Shown: positions 9,235-18,476, numbered from the stretch's first letter. The stretch: DNA of 34,726 nt from a bacterium (GCA_029932385.1 JAOZQE010000002.1:12760-47485); one strand, 5' to 3'. The notes: generated from the letters alone by a model not told the origin. A program made the numbers and translations.

Positions 9235-9573
9235 TTAGAGTATCTTTGTCGCTTTCCCGGGCCGGGGAGCCTTGCAGACCAGGATACGCAAAACACTCTG
9301 GCTTTCATTGTACCAACAGTGAGGAATCCCGGCAGGGCTTTCTATCAGAGTGTCAATACTCACTTCTTGCTTTTCATCCCCCACTTCAACGATTCCGACC
9401 CCTCCCAAGACATAGAAAAATACGTCTACCGGCGTAATATGCCGTTTCAATGACTCACCGGGCTGTAATGTCAGATGGATCACCTGAGCAGCTTCAGAAT
9501 CATAGAGTTTACGGGCATCAACTTTGTGCGGATTATCATTTTTAGCGGCATCAGCTACTTTTGTAATTATCAT
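9235..9573 (-). CDS. Small cupin-domain protein
   Basis: 112 aa; 'IHLTLQPGESLKRHITPVDVFFYVLGGVGIVEVGDEKQEVSIDTLIESPAGIPHCWYN' cupin motifs; RBS AGGAGAAC upstream on the minus strand. Confidence 0.88.
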   Translation of the reverse strand: MIITKVADAAKNDNPHKVDARKLYDSEAAQVIHLTLQPGESLKRHITPVDVFFYVLGGVGIVEVGDEKQEVSIDTLIESPAGIPHCWYNESQSVLRILVCKAPRPGKATKIL

Positions 9574-9668
9574 TTTGTTCTCCTGTTTTCATACCCATTC
9601 ATCGCGGGATTTTTAAGGTGTAAGAGTGCCTTGAGTTAAATAAATTAAGACTTTAAGCGACAGAAACA

Positions 9669-10052
9669 TTACTCATCGATAACTTCATATTCGGCGTACT
9701 CAACATCGCTCTTGGGGTTGAGACCGTACGCATTAGTTCCGGCAGTACTGTCCTGAATGCAGAAATAGATTAGAACCAGAATACCAACCACAGGAATCAG
9801 ACCGATCAACAGCCACCAACCACTACGGTTGACATCATGCAGCCTCCGCACCGAGACCGCCATGCTGGGTACGAATACTGCCAGTCCGTATATAGCCTCC
9901 AAGGTTCCAAAACTCAACAAGGCAAGCACCGCGGAGACAATGAAATTGACCAGAGCAAACATCCAATACTCCTTACGCCGGGCCCGACCTTCGAAAACCG
10001 CGTACTTCTTCAAAACCTCAACATACCAATTCATTACCGATACTCCATGCAA
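9669..10052 (-). CDS. DUF805 family membrane protein
   Basis: 127 aa; 'YVEVLKKYAVFEGRARRKEYWMFALVNFIVSAVLA…AVSVRRLHDVNRSGWWLLIGLIPVVGILVLIYFCIQDSTAGTNAYGLNPK' is characteristic. Confidence 0.93.
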   Translation of the reverse strand: MHGVSVMNWYVEVLKKYAVFEGRARRKEYWMFALVNFIVSAVLALLSFGTLEAIYGLAVFVPSMAVSVRRLHDVNRSGWWLLIGLIPVVGILVLIYFCIQDSTAGTNAYGLNPKSDVEYAEYEVIDE

Positions 10053-10162
10053 AAAAAAGGTTAAAGTATAAATTTCCAGAAAGCTCTAAGTCTCTCTTTC
10101 ATATTTTATGTTATCGAATTGCTCCTAACACGCAAGAAAATAAATGCCAACTTTAAAACGAT

Positions 10163-10194
10163 AAAGAGGCCGAATCACAAGATTCGGCCTCTTT
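10163..10194. terminator. Bidirectional intrinsic terminator downstream of usp (-)
   Basis: AAAGAGGCCGAATC (10163-10176)-ACAA-GATTCGGCCTCTTT (10181-10194), 14-bp perfect stem; T-rich in either direction. Confidence 0.9.
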
Positions 10195-10220
10195 TCAAGG
10201 AATAATAATTTAGTCCAGAA

Positions 10221-10649
10221 TCAACGCAATAAGAATACCGGTGAGCGACATTCCTGCACGACTTTATTGGCAACTGAACCGAACATCATGTTGGATAATT
10301 TACCGTAACTATTCGGTGAAATTATGATAAAATCCACAGCTTCGTGGGCTGCAACCTGACAAATCACCGTGGCAGGGTCACCTGTCTCAATCTTGGTATC
10401 GGCCAAAATCCCAGCCTCTTCCAACACCAGCCGATGTTTTTCAACAACCTTCTCACAATGGCTGATCGACTGCGCCATAATAACTTCCAACTGAGCCAGC
10501 TGAAAACCATGATATTTAAGCTGAGATTCCGACACGACCATAATCAGGGTCACCGACATCGGAATCTGATCTTTCATTTTTATGATATATTGCAGAGCCC
10601 GGTTGGCCGCTACCGAATCATCAACCGGAACTAAAACTCGTACAGGCAT
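10221..10649 (-). CDS. Universal stress protein (UspA family), downstream member of the TRAP operon
   Basis: 142 aa; 'RVLVPVDDSVAANRALQYIIKM', C-terminal 'FIIISPNSYGKLSNMMFGSVANKVVQECRSPVFLLR'. 29 nt downstream of dctM on the same strand. Confidence 0.92.
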   Translation of the reverse strand: MPVRVLVPVDDSVAANRALQYIIKMKDQIPMSVTLIMVVSESQLKYHGFQLAQLEVIMAQSISHCEKVVEKHRLVLEEAGILADTKIETGDPATVICQVAAHEAVDFIIISPNSYGKLSNMMFGSVANKVVQECRSPVFLLR

Positions 10650-10678
10650 CTTAAATCTCCAACCTTAAATGAATAAGT

Positions 10679-11968
10679 TTACTGACCGTAGAAAAATCTC
10701 GGCAGGCAGAGTACCAGATCCGGCCAATAGGTCAAAATCAATAAAATTGCAATCTGGATAGCGAGAAAAGGCATTACAGCTTTAGATACATAAATCAGCC
10801 CCCGATTAACCAGGGCCCCGGTTATATAAAGACTGACTCCGAGCGGCGGCGTACAATAACCAATCCCGAGATTAACCGTCATCAAGAGACCAAAATGGAG
10901 AGAACTGATACCATACTCCGGCAGCATCGGCAACAGAATCGGGGCCAGAATCAGGGTCGCAGAGATAATATCCATGAACATCCCGACAATCAAAAGCATT
11001 ATATTGACTATCAGGAGAAAAGCCCAGGCTGAATGAACCTGACTGACCACAGCCTCAGCGATCTGGGCTGGGATCTGCTCTAAAGTAAGGTAGCGGCCGA
11101 ATGCGGTCGCACCGGCGACAATAATCAGCAGTGTCGCTGAAGTCACGGCGGAAGAGACCACAACATCCTTGACCTTACCAAACTTCATATCCCTATGAAT
11201 AAAAAGTTCAACTACAAAGGCATAGACACAAGCCACGACTGCGGCTTCATTGGCCGTAAAGACTCCGGAAAAAATCCCGCCAAAAATTAGTACCGGCAGC
11301 ATTAAAGCCCAGAAACCATCTTTCAACACAGCGATCAGTTCTTTAAAAGTCGGCGCCGGAGAGCGTTTAAAATTCCGGTTACGACAATAGAAATAGGAGT
11401 ATAGCGACATCGCCACAATAATCATGAAACCGGGGACAAAACCGGTCATGAAAAGTGCGGCCAGCGAATCGTTACTGACCATTGAGTAGAGAATCATCGA
11501 GATACTGGGTGGAATAATAACCCCTAAGATCGGTGCCGTCGTCATTATCCCGACACTGAACTTCTCATCGTACTGATTCTCCATCAGGGCCGGTATCATG
11601 AAACCGCCAATCGCGACAACTGTGGCTACGGTCGAACCCGAGATCGCCCCGAACATGCCGCAGGCCAGAACTCCGGCCATGGCCAGGCCACCGGGAAAGA
11701 ATCCGACCACCGCATTCGCGACTTTGATGAGCTTGTCGACAATCGACCCTGCCGTCATGATGTTGCCGCAAAGAATAAAAAAGAGCACCACCACCAGAGC
11801 GAAATTATCCATACTCCGGAACAGGGTCTGGGCCAGCATCATAATCGGCATGTCGGTAAAATAGACAAAACCCAGGATGCTGGTAAAAAAGAGCGACATG
11901 AAGACCGGGATCGTAGAGCCGAGACAACCTAGCAGACATAATACTATAATGAGGTATGTGCTATTCAT
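10679..11968 (-). CDS. dctM: TRAP transporter large permease (DctM family)
   Basis: 429 aa polytopic; 'VVGFFPGGLAMAGVLACGMFGAISGSTVATVVAIGGFMIPALM', 'GVIIPPSISMILY', 'NLGIGYCTPPLGVSLYITGAL'. Confidence 0.95.
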   Translation of the reverse strand: MNSTYLIIVLCLLGCLGSTIPVFMSLFFTSILGFVYFTDMPIMMLAQTLFRSMDNFALVVVLFFILCGNIMTAGSIVDKLIKVANAVVGFFPGGLAMAGVLACGMFGAISGSTVATVVAIGGFMIPALMENQYDEKFSVGIMTTAPILGVIIPPSISMILYSMVSNDSLAALFMTGFVPGFMIIVAMSLYSYFYCRNRNFKRSPAPTFKELIAVLKDGFWALMLPVLIFGGIFSGVFTANEAAVVACVYAFVVELFIHRDMKFGKVKDVVVSSAVTSATLLIIVAGATAFGRYLTLEQIPAQIAEAVVSQVHSAWAFLLIVNIMLLIVGMFMDIISATLILAPILLPMLPEYGISSLHFGLLMTVNLGIGYCTPPLGVSLYITGALVNRGLIYVSKAVMPFLAIQIAILLILTYWPDLVLCLPRFFYGQ

Positions 11969-12462
11969 TATTTATCCACCTGCTGCCCGGTAAAATCTTC
12001 CCACATCGCCATGATCGTCCGAATAAACATCATCCCCCCCATCAACGGCAGAATTGCGTAGAGTATCACCAGAGGGATGCCTAAGATAATGGTACTCTGT
12101 TGGGTTTCAACCTGCAGCGCCGCCATTTGCCAGCCGAGATAACACATCAGAACACTGTACCCCAAGGTACAGATATGACTGAAATAATCGAGTGATTTTT
12201 TTAATGACGGAACAATCTGCGGCAAGGCATCAATCCTGATCATCGAACGATTCTTGATCGCCGCTGAGCAGCCAATGAATGTAGTATAAATTATAATTTC
12301 ACGAATCAGTTCCTCGGACCAAGCCAGGGAGTAGTGAATTGTATAGCGCAGGACGACATTCACAAAGAGTGAAATCAGGCCGACCATCACAGCAATAAAG
12401 ATGGTCCAGTCTTCAAAGAATGAAAAGACCCTGTCTATGGCCTTAAAACTTTTGGCGATCAT
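11968..12462 (-). CDS. dctQ: TRAP transporter small permease (DctQ family)
   Basis: 164 aa; four TM segments; 'NVVLRYTIHYSLAWSEELIREIIIYTTFIGCSAAIKNRSMIRIDALP'. Its stop region abuts/overlaps the dctM start by 1 nt. Confidence 0.92.
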   Translation of the reverse strand: MIAKSFKAIDRVFSFFEDWTIFIAVMVGLISLFVNVVLRYTIHYSLAWSEELIREIIIYTTFIGCSAAIKNRSMIRIDALPQIVPSLKKSLDYFSHICTLGYSVLMCYLGWQMAALQVETQQSTIILGIPLVILYAILPLMGGMMFIRTIMAMWEDFTGQQVDK

Positions 12463-12513
12463 AAAAACAATCCTAAATAAGACAACGAATATTCAAAACA
12501 GAACGGTTGCAAG

Positions 12514-12546
12514 AAAAAGGAGCCGGAGGTTTGTACCTCCGGCTCC
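12514..12546 (-). terminator. Terminator/attenuator-like hairpin inside the TRAP operon (dctP to dctQ intergenic)
   Basis: On the minus strand: GGAGCCGGAGGT-ACAA-ACCTCCGGCTCC (12-bp perfect stem, 12546-12519) followed by TTTTTCTTG, about 20 nt after the dctP stop and about 52 nt before the dctQ start. Confidence 0.85.
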
Positions 12547-12565
12547 CGTTGTGGTCAGTTATGAC

Positions 12566-13633
12566 CTAGTAGTTAAGCGAGCGTTTATAGCCCATGAGAT
12601 CCTGAACCTTCTTCAGGTAGTCAGCACCGATCTTACCGGCCCACTCTTTATGAACCGTCTCACCCTTAACCCGGAGAGTCTCCATATCTTTTGCGGGGAG
12701 CTGATAGAACTGAATACCATTGGCTTTAGCCTTGGCAATCTGATCAGTTTCCTGTTGGCGAGTCAATACGCGGGTTTTTGCACACTCTTCGTGGATAGTA
12801 TCTAGCAGAACTTTCTGCAGATCGCTCGGCAGAGAATTATAGAATTTCTCATTGACGAGGAAGATAAAGAGCCCCTGAGCGTAGTTAATCTGGGTAAAAT
12901 TCTTACAAACCTCAAACTTCTTCGTGATATTACAAACCATCGGAGTGTGGTCGAGGCCGGTAATGACTCTCTGTTTCAAAGAGATCGGAACATCCGGCCA
13001 AGGCATAACTACCGGATGCAGGCCCCACTCTTTATAAAGTGAACGTTGAACTGCAGCTTCAGCGATCCGGAACTTAACATCTTTGGCATCCGCCAGAGTT
13101 TTAACCGGGTCAACAGTAGCCCAGCCGTAGTTACCATAACCGGTAATATCAACACCCATAATACCCTGATGTTTCATGCCATCCATAAAATACTGCCATA
13201 AAGGACTGGCGATATACTTATCGAGTTTATCAAAAGAGTTGATCAAAAAAGGCAGGTTAATGATACCCATGCGCGGAGCCAAATTGGTTACCGCAACCGA
13301 AGAACAGAGCATACCTTGAACTGTATTAGTTTTCAGCATGTTAAGAACTTCGACTTCACCACCTAGCTGATGCAGAGGATAGTACTTAAGAGCAATCTGA
13401 CCATTACTATTTTTCCACAAACTGTTACGCACCCGATAACCGGCGGCAACCCCTTCGATTACAGGATGGGAAATATTGGAAACCTTCATGGTGTACTTGG
13501 CTCCCGACATATCAACAGTCGATTTCCATTTAGCCAGAGGATTCTTCTTTTTGGCCATTACGGCAGATGAACACACCATCATGACGACCAACGCCAACAC
13601 CAGGACACGCAAACATTTTCTCTTCATTGTCAA
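12566..13633 (-). CDS. dctP: TRAP transporter substrate-binding protein (DctP family)
   Basis: 355 aa; signal peptide (VLVLALVVMMVCSSAVMA); 'YTMKVSNISHPVIEGVAAGYRVRNSLWKNSNGQIALKYYPLHQLGGEVEVLNMLKTNTVQG', 'DAKDVKFRIAEAAVQRSLYKEWGLHPVVMPWPDVPISLKQRVITGLDH'. Confidence 0.92.
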   Translation of the reverse strand: MTMKRKCLRVLVLALVVMMVCSSAVMAKKKNPLAKWKSTVDMSGAKYTMKVSNISHPVIEGVAAGYRVRNSLWKNSNGQIALKYYPLHQLGGEVEVLNMLKTNTVQGMLCSSVAVTNLAPRMGIINLPFLINSFDKLDKYIASPLWQYFMDGMKHQGIMGVDITGYGNYGWATVDPVKTLADAKDVKFRIAEAAVQRSLYKEWGLHPVVMPWPDVPISLKQRVITGLDHTPMVCNITKKFEVCKNFTQINYAQGLFIFLVNEKFYNSLPSDLQKVLLDTIHEECAKTRVLTRQQETDQIAKAKANGIQFYQLPAKDMETLRVKGETVHKEWAGKIGADYLKKVQDLMGYKRSLNY

Positions 13634-13669
13634 CCCCTTTTAAAAATGTATAACCAGTTAAGAGACAAA

Positions 13670-13690
13670 CACGACAAACTACTTGTCGTG
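13670..13690 (-). promoter_or_regulatory. 8-bp inverted repeat in the dctP leader (possible operator or leader hairpin)
   Basis: CACGACAA-ACTAC-TTGTCGTG, 37-57 nt upstream of the minus-strand dctP ATG. Confidence 0.5.
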
Positions 13691-13825
13691 CGTCAGATCC
13701 GACGGCTCCGCAAAAGATTATGCGCTGGCATTATCCCGTTCAAAACTTCTACGTCCCATCTAAAAAATAATAATAACAAAAAAATCATTTTCAGAACAAG
13801 ATTTTATCCTCCAGCGAACACTCTC

Positions 13826-13854
13826 TGTAAAGCAAAAAAAGTGTATACTGTCAA
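13826..13854 (-). promoter_or_regulatory. Candidate sigma70 promoter for the minus-strand TRAP/usp operon
   Basis: Minus strand TTGACA (13854-13849), 17-nt spacer, weak -10 TTTACA (13831-13826). Perfect -35, poor -10. Confidence 0.35.
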
Positions 13855-14111
13855 GGGATAATATGATTTTTTTCTAATAAATACCAGCAAACCGAGAAGA
13901 AAACATCCTGAGAACTGATATATGCAGAATTGTCAAGGTTTCCCAGTTGCCAGACCTCGGCAGAAGAGCATTTTCACAACAACTATTTCACTTGCTTTTC
14001 ATTCCGCCTGTAAGTATTATGGCAGTTGCTTCTAAACTTACTGCAACCGCCGCAACCAGCGACAGGATAGCCGTTTTTACCAATACAAATAAACCGAGAA
14101 AAACCAAACGA

Positions 14112-14801
14112 ATGCGTGTGAATATAAAAAAGTTATCAAAATTGCGGAACCACGCCTGGCATACAAGGTTCGCTGCTGTAATACTCATCTCAAGTCTGCT
14201 ACTGTCGGCACCGCTTTTAGGATATAGCAAATTATATGCCGCTGACAAAAAACAGGTCGAGTTTGCGGCCGACAACCCGCCCTATCTGGAAGACTTTGTC
14301 ATAAGCTCCGAGGATGATAAAATCAGCCTATCTTTAAGTGTTGCAAACCCTTTTGATCTTGAGATAAAATCTTTACTTTTAAACGGTGTCTCACAAAAAA
14401 TCTCACTGAATGTGGAAGTCAGCGTGAACAGTTTTAACCTCTATCTGGTCAAATTCGACCGGACACTGAGCGACAACACCTACATCCACAACATAGATTA
14501 CGACAACCTGAAAAAAGTATTCACGATCACAATTTCACCGGATAAAAAACCGATTGAAACTGACTCTTATAAGAAAGCGGTCGAGATCGCTTCAACATTC
14601 AAAGAGATCACACTGCTCCACAAGAACCAGATTGAAATCGACCGCATCTACCAGGTTGAAACTCAAACTGAGATCAGAGAAGTCAGCCTCCCTTTCCATC
14701 TTGAGTATCTCTTCTTTTTTCTCTCGGCCTGGGATCGAAAAAGTAACAGTTATACCCTGGACATCCCCAATCAACTATTAACTGAATTACTGAAGAGATA
14801 A
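14112..14801 (+). CDS. DUF4390 domain-containing protein (gene preceding NtrY-like kinase)
   Basis: C-terminal two-thirds 'LEDFVISSEDDKISLSLSVANPFDLEIKSLLLNGVSQKISLNVEVSVNSF…IEIDRIYQVETQTEIREVSLPFHLEYLFFFLSAWDRKSNSYTLDI' fits DUF4390. Position upstream of ntrYX-like genes is typical. The ORF track begins at TTG 13947; the internal ATG at 14112 precedes the signal-anchor more plausibly, but the start is uncertain. Confidence 0.7.
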   Translation: MRVNIKKLSKLRNHAWHTRFAAVILISSLLLSAPLLGYSKLYAADKKQVEFAADNPPYLEDFVISSEDDKISLSLSVANPFDLEIKSLLLNGVSQKISLNVEVSVNSFNLYLVKFDRTLSDNTYIHNIDYDNLKKVFTITISPDKKPIETDSYKKAVEIASTFKEITLLHKNQIEIDRIYQVETQTEIREVSLPFHLEYLFFFLSAWDRKSNSYTLDIPNQLLTELLKR

Positions 14802-14803
14802 TC

Positions 14804-17056
14804 TTGACGGCGCCCATATCAATAAGCGGTCAAAACACCAGAGATCACATAAAGAAGGATCATCAGCGCCGCAGACGAGAGAAGATCATTATTGCGGTTC
14901 TGGCGATCGTCATAACCACTCTCTTCTACATCGAGATGAACCTGAGCAACCTGCCGACGGAAATGCCGATCCTCGGCAATGTTATCGTTTTTGCTCTCAT
15001 AAATATCAACATAATCCTCCTGCTCCTGCTGATTTTCCTGATCCTCCGCAACCTCCTGAAACTCCTGCTCGAAAGAAAACGTAAAATTGTCGGTTTCCGC
15101 CTGCGGACCAAACTGGTAGTAGCCTTCATTTCATTGTCACTTTTTCCCACGATTCTGCTCTTTGTCGCGGCAACCGGTTTTATCCGTTTCAGCCTCGACA
15201 ACTGGTTTTCGACCAACTTTGAGACATCACTCGATGCTTCACTCGTGATCGCCCAGGAATACTACGATAATCTGCGGCAGCAGAACCGTACTTTAGCCGA
15301 CGTTATCGCGGCCGAAACCACCCGCAAAGGCCTGTTAATCGGAGAACAACACCAACTTTTACAAAAACTGGTCGAGACGAAACGCTCCGAATATGCTCTT
15401 GATGCCATCGCCATCATCCCGCAACCCGGCCCACCTTTAGCCTGCACTTTAAGCCTGAGCTCCTCGTTAAGCAAAGAGAACTATCAGGCCAGCATCAACT
15501 TGACTGACAAACTGCAAAACCGCGATCTAATTGTGCCTATGGCCGACGGATCCACCATGATTCAGGGGTGGGCCCCGATACTTTCGACCTGGCAGGGGGA
15601 TAAAGTGATCGCTTTAGTGGTTACGATCAAGCAGATTCCGGCCAGCCTCGCCTTACAAATGCAGAATATCTCAGAAAAGTATACGGCTTACAAAAAAGCT
15701 AAGAATCTGGAGATCTATATTAAAAGTAACTATATCATGACTTTTGTCCTGATTACGGCGCTGATCACTTTCATCTCAATCTGGTTTGGGTTCTTTCTGG
15801 CGAAGGATATCACGGCTCCGGTCCACGAACTGGCTCTGGCGACCCAGCAGATCGCCGATGGCAACCTTAATTTCAGCATCGATATGGTTGCCAGTGATGA
15901 ACTCGGCATTCTCGTCAACTCCTTCAACAGTATGACCAGAAACCTTCTCGAAAGTCGAAAGGAACGTGAACTGGCCCACCAGGAGATGAGCCGTATCAGT
16001 TCTGAACACGAACAGAGACGGCGCTACACTGAAACTATTCTCGCAAATATCAGCACCGGGGTTATCGCTTTAGACCGCACCGGCAGCATCACCACGATCA
16101 ATCAGGCAGCAGAAAATATTTTCGCCTTCGCTCCGAATACGACTCAAGGTCGAAACTACCGGGATGTTTTTCACCAGGAGCTGATTCAGAGAATCCGTCA
16201 ATACCTGAAAGAGAGCCAGAATGATCCTGACAAAAAACGCAACATTGAACTGACGCTGCCGGATCGCAACCGTTACGTATCTGTTCATTTCAGCCCTTTT
16301 TACGCGGAGTCTGACAGCTACATCGGCATGCTCATCATTATTAACGACATGAGCGAACTGGTCAAAGCTCAGAAAACCGTAGCCTGGCGTGAGGTTGCCC
16401 GCAGAATCGCGCATGAGATTAAAAATCCGCTGACGCCAATTGCCCTTTCGGCTCAGCGCATCCAGCGCAAATACAGTGACCTGACCGAAGAGGACGACCA
16501 TGTTCTCAAAGACTGCACTACCACAATTGTCCGTCAGGTCAACGATTTGAAATCTCTGGTTAATGAATTCTCTAGTTTTGCACGCATGCCCCAGGCCCGT
16601 CCGACCCTGCAAAATCTGAATCAGATCATTGATGAGTCCCTGATTTTATACCGCCAGAGCCACAGTCAGGTGGAATTCACTTTCACGCCCGACGACAGGG
16701 TGCCGGATTTCTATCTCGACCGGGAACAGATCAAGCGGGTCATGACCAATCTCGTGGATAACGCTCTGGCCGCACTCAAGAAAATCGACTCAAGTAAAAT
16801 CTGGATTGCCACCAGACTTGACAAAAGTCTGGAAATGGTTATTATCGAGCTCAACGACAATGGCCCGGGAATGGATGAAAGAACCCAGGCTCGCCTTTTC
16901 GAACCCTACTTTTCAACCAAAAAGAGGGGTACCGGTTTAGGACTGACCATCGTCAAAACTATTATCAACGATCATCGCGGTTTTATTCGTGTCCGTGAAA
17001 ACCATCTTAAGGGGACCTGCTTTGTAATCGAATTACCGATTATAAAGAATGCATAA
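14804..17056 (+). CDS. NtrY-like sensor histidine kinase (TM + HAMP + PAS + HisKA/HATPase)
   Basis: 750 aa; N-terminal TM segments; 'KLVVAFISLSLFPTILLFVAATGFI'; HAMP 'DITAPVHELALATQQIADGNLNFSIDM'; PAS 'ILANISTGVIALDRTGSITTINQAAENIF'; H-box 'VARRIAHEIKNPLTPIALSAQRIQRKY'; 'NDNGPGMDERTQARLFEPYFSTKKRGTGLGLTIV'. TTG start assumed. Confidence 0.93.
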   Translation: MTAPISISGQNTRDHIKKDHQRRRREKIIIAVLAIVITTLFYIEMNLSNLPTEMPILGNVIVFALININIILLLLLIFLILRNLLKLLLERKRKIVGFRLRTKLVVAFISLSLFPTILLFVAATGFIRFSLDNWFSTNFETSLDASLVIAQEYYDNLRQQNRTLADVIAAETTRKGLLIGEQHQLLQKLVETKRSEYALDAIAIIPQPGPPLACTLSLSSSLSKENYQASINLTDKLQNRDLIVPMADGSTMIQGWAPILSTWQGDKVIALVVTIKQIPASLALQMQNISEKYTAYKKAKNLEIYIKSNYIMTFVLITALITFISIWFGFFLAKDITAPVHELALATQQIADGNLNFSIDMVASDELGILVNSFNSMTRNLLESRKERELAHQEMSRISSEHEQRRRYTETILANISTGVIALDRTGSITTINQAAENIFAFAPNTTQGRNYRDVFHQELIQRIRQYLKESQNDPDKKRNIELTLPDRNRYVSVHFSPFYAESDSYIGMLIIINDMSELVKAQKTVAWREVARRIAHEIKNPLTPIALSAQRIQRKYSDLTEEDDHVLKDCTTTIVRQVNDLKSLVNEFSSFARMPQARPTLQNLNQIIDESLILYRQSHSQVEFTFTPDDRVPDFYLDREQIKRVMTNLVDNALAALKKIDSSKIWIATRLDKSLEMVIIELNDNGPGMDERTQARLFEPYFSTKKRGTGLGLTIVKTIINDHRGFIRVRENHLKGTCFVIELPIIKNA

Positions 17057-17087
17057 GAGCCTTAACCTGTTAAAGTGAAATATAAAA

Positions 17088-18476
17088 ATGAAAAAGACCA
17101 TTCTCATAATTGATGACGAACCGGATATCTGCCAGTCAATGAGTGATATTTTCAGTGATGAAGGCTATAATGTCATGACTGCCGGAGATGGTAACGAAGC
17201 TTTGGGAAAGCTCGAAAAAGAGACCCCGGACCTGATTTTTCTCGATATCTGGCTGCCCGACAGTGACGGATTAAAACTTCTGCCCGGACTCAAACAGGAA
17301 CACCCGCATGTGCCGGTAATCATGATCTCAGGACACGGCACCATCGAAACTGCGGTTCAGGCCACTAAACTCGGAGCCTTTGATTTTATCGAAAAACCTC
17401 TCTCTCTGGACAAGCTGGTAATTACTGCCAGCAACGCTTTAACCATCTCCAGACTCCAGGAAGAGAATGTCCGGCTCAAGAAAAAATATAATGAAAATCG
17501 TCTGATCGGTGAATGCCGCCCGATTCTGCAACTCAGGGAACAGATCAGGATTATCGCCCCGACTGATGGCTGGGTTCTGATTGTCGGCGAGAACGGTACC
17601 GGCAAAGAGATGGTCGCCCGTGAGGTCCACCGCCTCAGTAACCGCCAGAACGGCCCTTTTATTGATGTCAACTGCGCCGCGATTCCCGACAACCTGATTG
17701 AATCCGAACTTTTCGGCTATGAGAAAGGCGCTTTCACCGGAGCTGACCGCCGCCAGAAGGGGAAATTTGAACTCAGTAATCAGGGTACAATTTTCCTCGA
17801 TGAGATCGGTGATATGAGTCTCAACACCCAGGCCAAAATCTTACGGGTCCTGCAGGAGAAGACCCTCTCCCGCCTGGGTAACAGTAAACCGATTCCGATC
17901 GACGTCCGCATCATCGCGGCCACCAACAAAGATCTCGAGGAAGAGATCAAAGCCGGTAATTTCCGCCAGGATCTCTATTTCCGCCTCAATGTCCTCCCGA
18001 TTCAGGTGCCGGCCTTAAGGGATCGCCGCGAAGATATCCCCCTGCTCTGTGAAACCTTTATAACTAATTACTACAATAATCACGGTGGCACTTACCGGCA
18101 TCTCTCCCCTGAGGTAATCGCCAGACTCAAAGAGTATAACTGGCCCGGAAATGTCAGAGAGCTTAAAAATCTGATGGAGCGGCTTTCCATCATGTGCACG
18201 ACCGAGCTCGTCCAGGTAAGCGATTTACCGCCCTACCTGCGCGATCTCAAAGAATCCGGCCGGGGAAATGCGGAAGCCCATCAATGGAGTGATTTTTTAG
18301 AATCAAATTCATTCAACGATGTCACCAAAGCCTTCGAAAAACTCTACATCTCGGATAAACTACTTAAAAATGACTGGAATATATCTAAAACTGCTAATTT
18401 AATCGGCATGACCCGGCGTAATCTGCATCGCAAGATCAACGCGCTGGAGATCTCGCAGCCGGATCCACAATCTTAA
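17088..18476 (+). CDS. NtrX/NtrC-family sigma-54-dependent response regulator
   Basis: 462 aa; receiver 'ILIIDDEPDICQSMSDIFSDEGY…LIFLDIWLPDSDGL'; AAA+ 'ESELFGYEKGAFTGADRRQKGKFELSNQGTIFLDEIGDM' (GAFTGA sigma54 contact); C-terminal Fis-type HTH 'NDWNISKTANLIGMTRRNLHRKINAL'. Confidence 0.96.
   Translation: MKKTILIIDDEPDICQSMSDIFSDEGYNVMTAGDGNEALGKLEKETPDLIFLDIWLPDSDGLKLLPGLKQEHPHVPVIMISGHGTIETAVQATKLGAFDFIEKPLSLDKLVITASNALTISRLQEENVRLKKKYNENRLIGECRPILQLREQIRIIAPTDGWVLIVGENGTGKEMVAREVHRLSNRQNGPFIDVNCAAIPDNLIESELFGYEKGAFTGADRRQKGKFELSNQGTIFLDEIGDMSLNTQAKILRVLQEKTLSRLGNSKPIPIDVRIIAATNKDLEEEIKAGNFRQDLYFRLNVLPIQVPALRDRREDIPLLCETFITNYYNNHGGTYRHLSPEVIARLKEYNWPGNVRELKNLMERLSIMCTTELVQVSDLPPYLRDLKESGRGNAEAHQWSDFLESNSFNDVTKAFEKLYISDKLLKNDWNISKTANLIGMTRRNLHRKINALEISQPDPQS

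Noticed and set aside
13646-13861. Plus-strand 71-aa ORF in the dctP upstream region
   Set aside because: Composition looks non-coding (leader with hairpins and A/T tracts), no RBS or domain; overlaps candidate promoter elements on the opposite strand.
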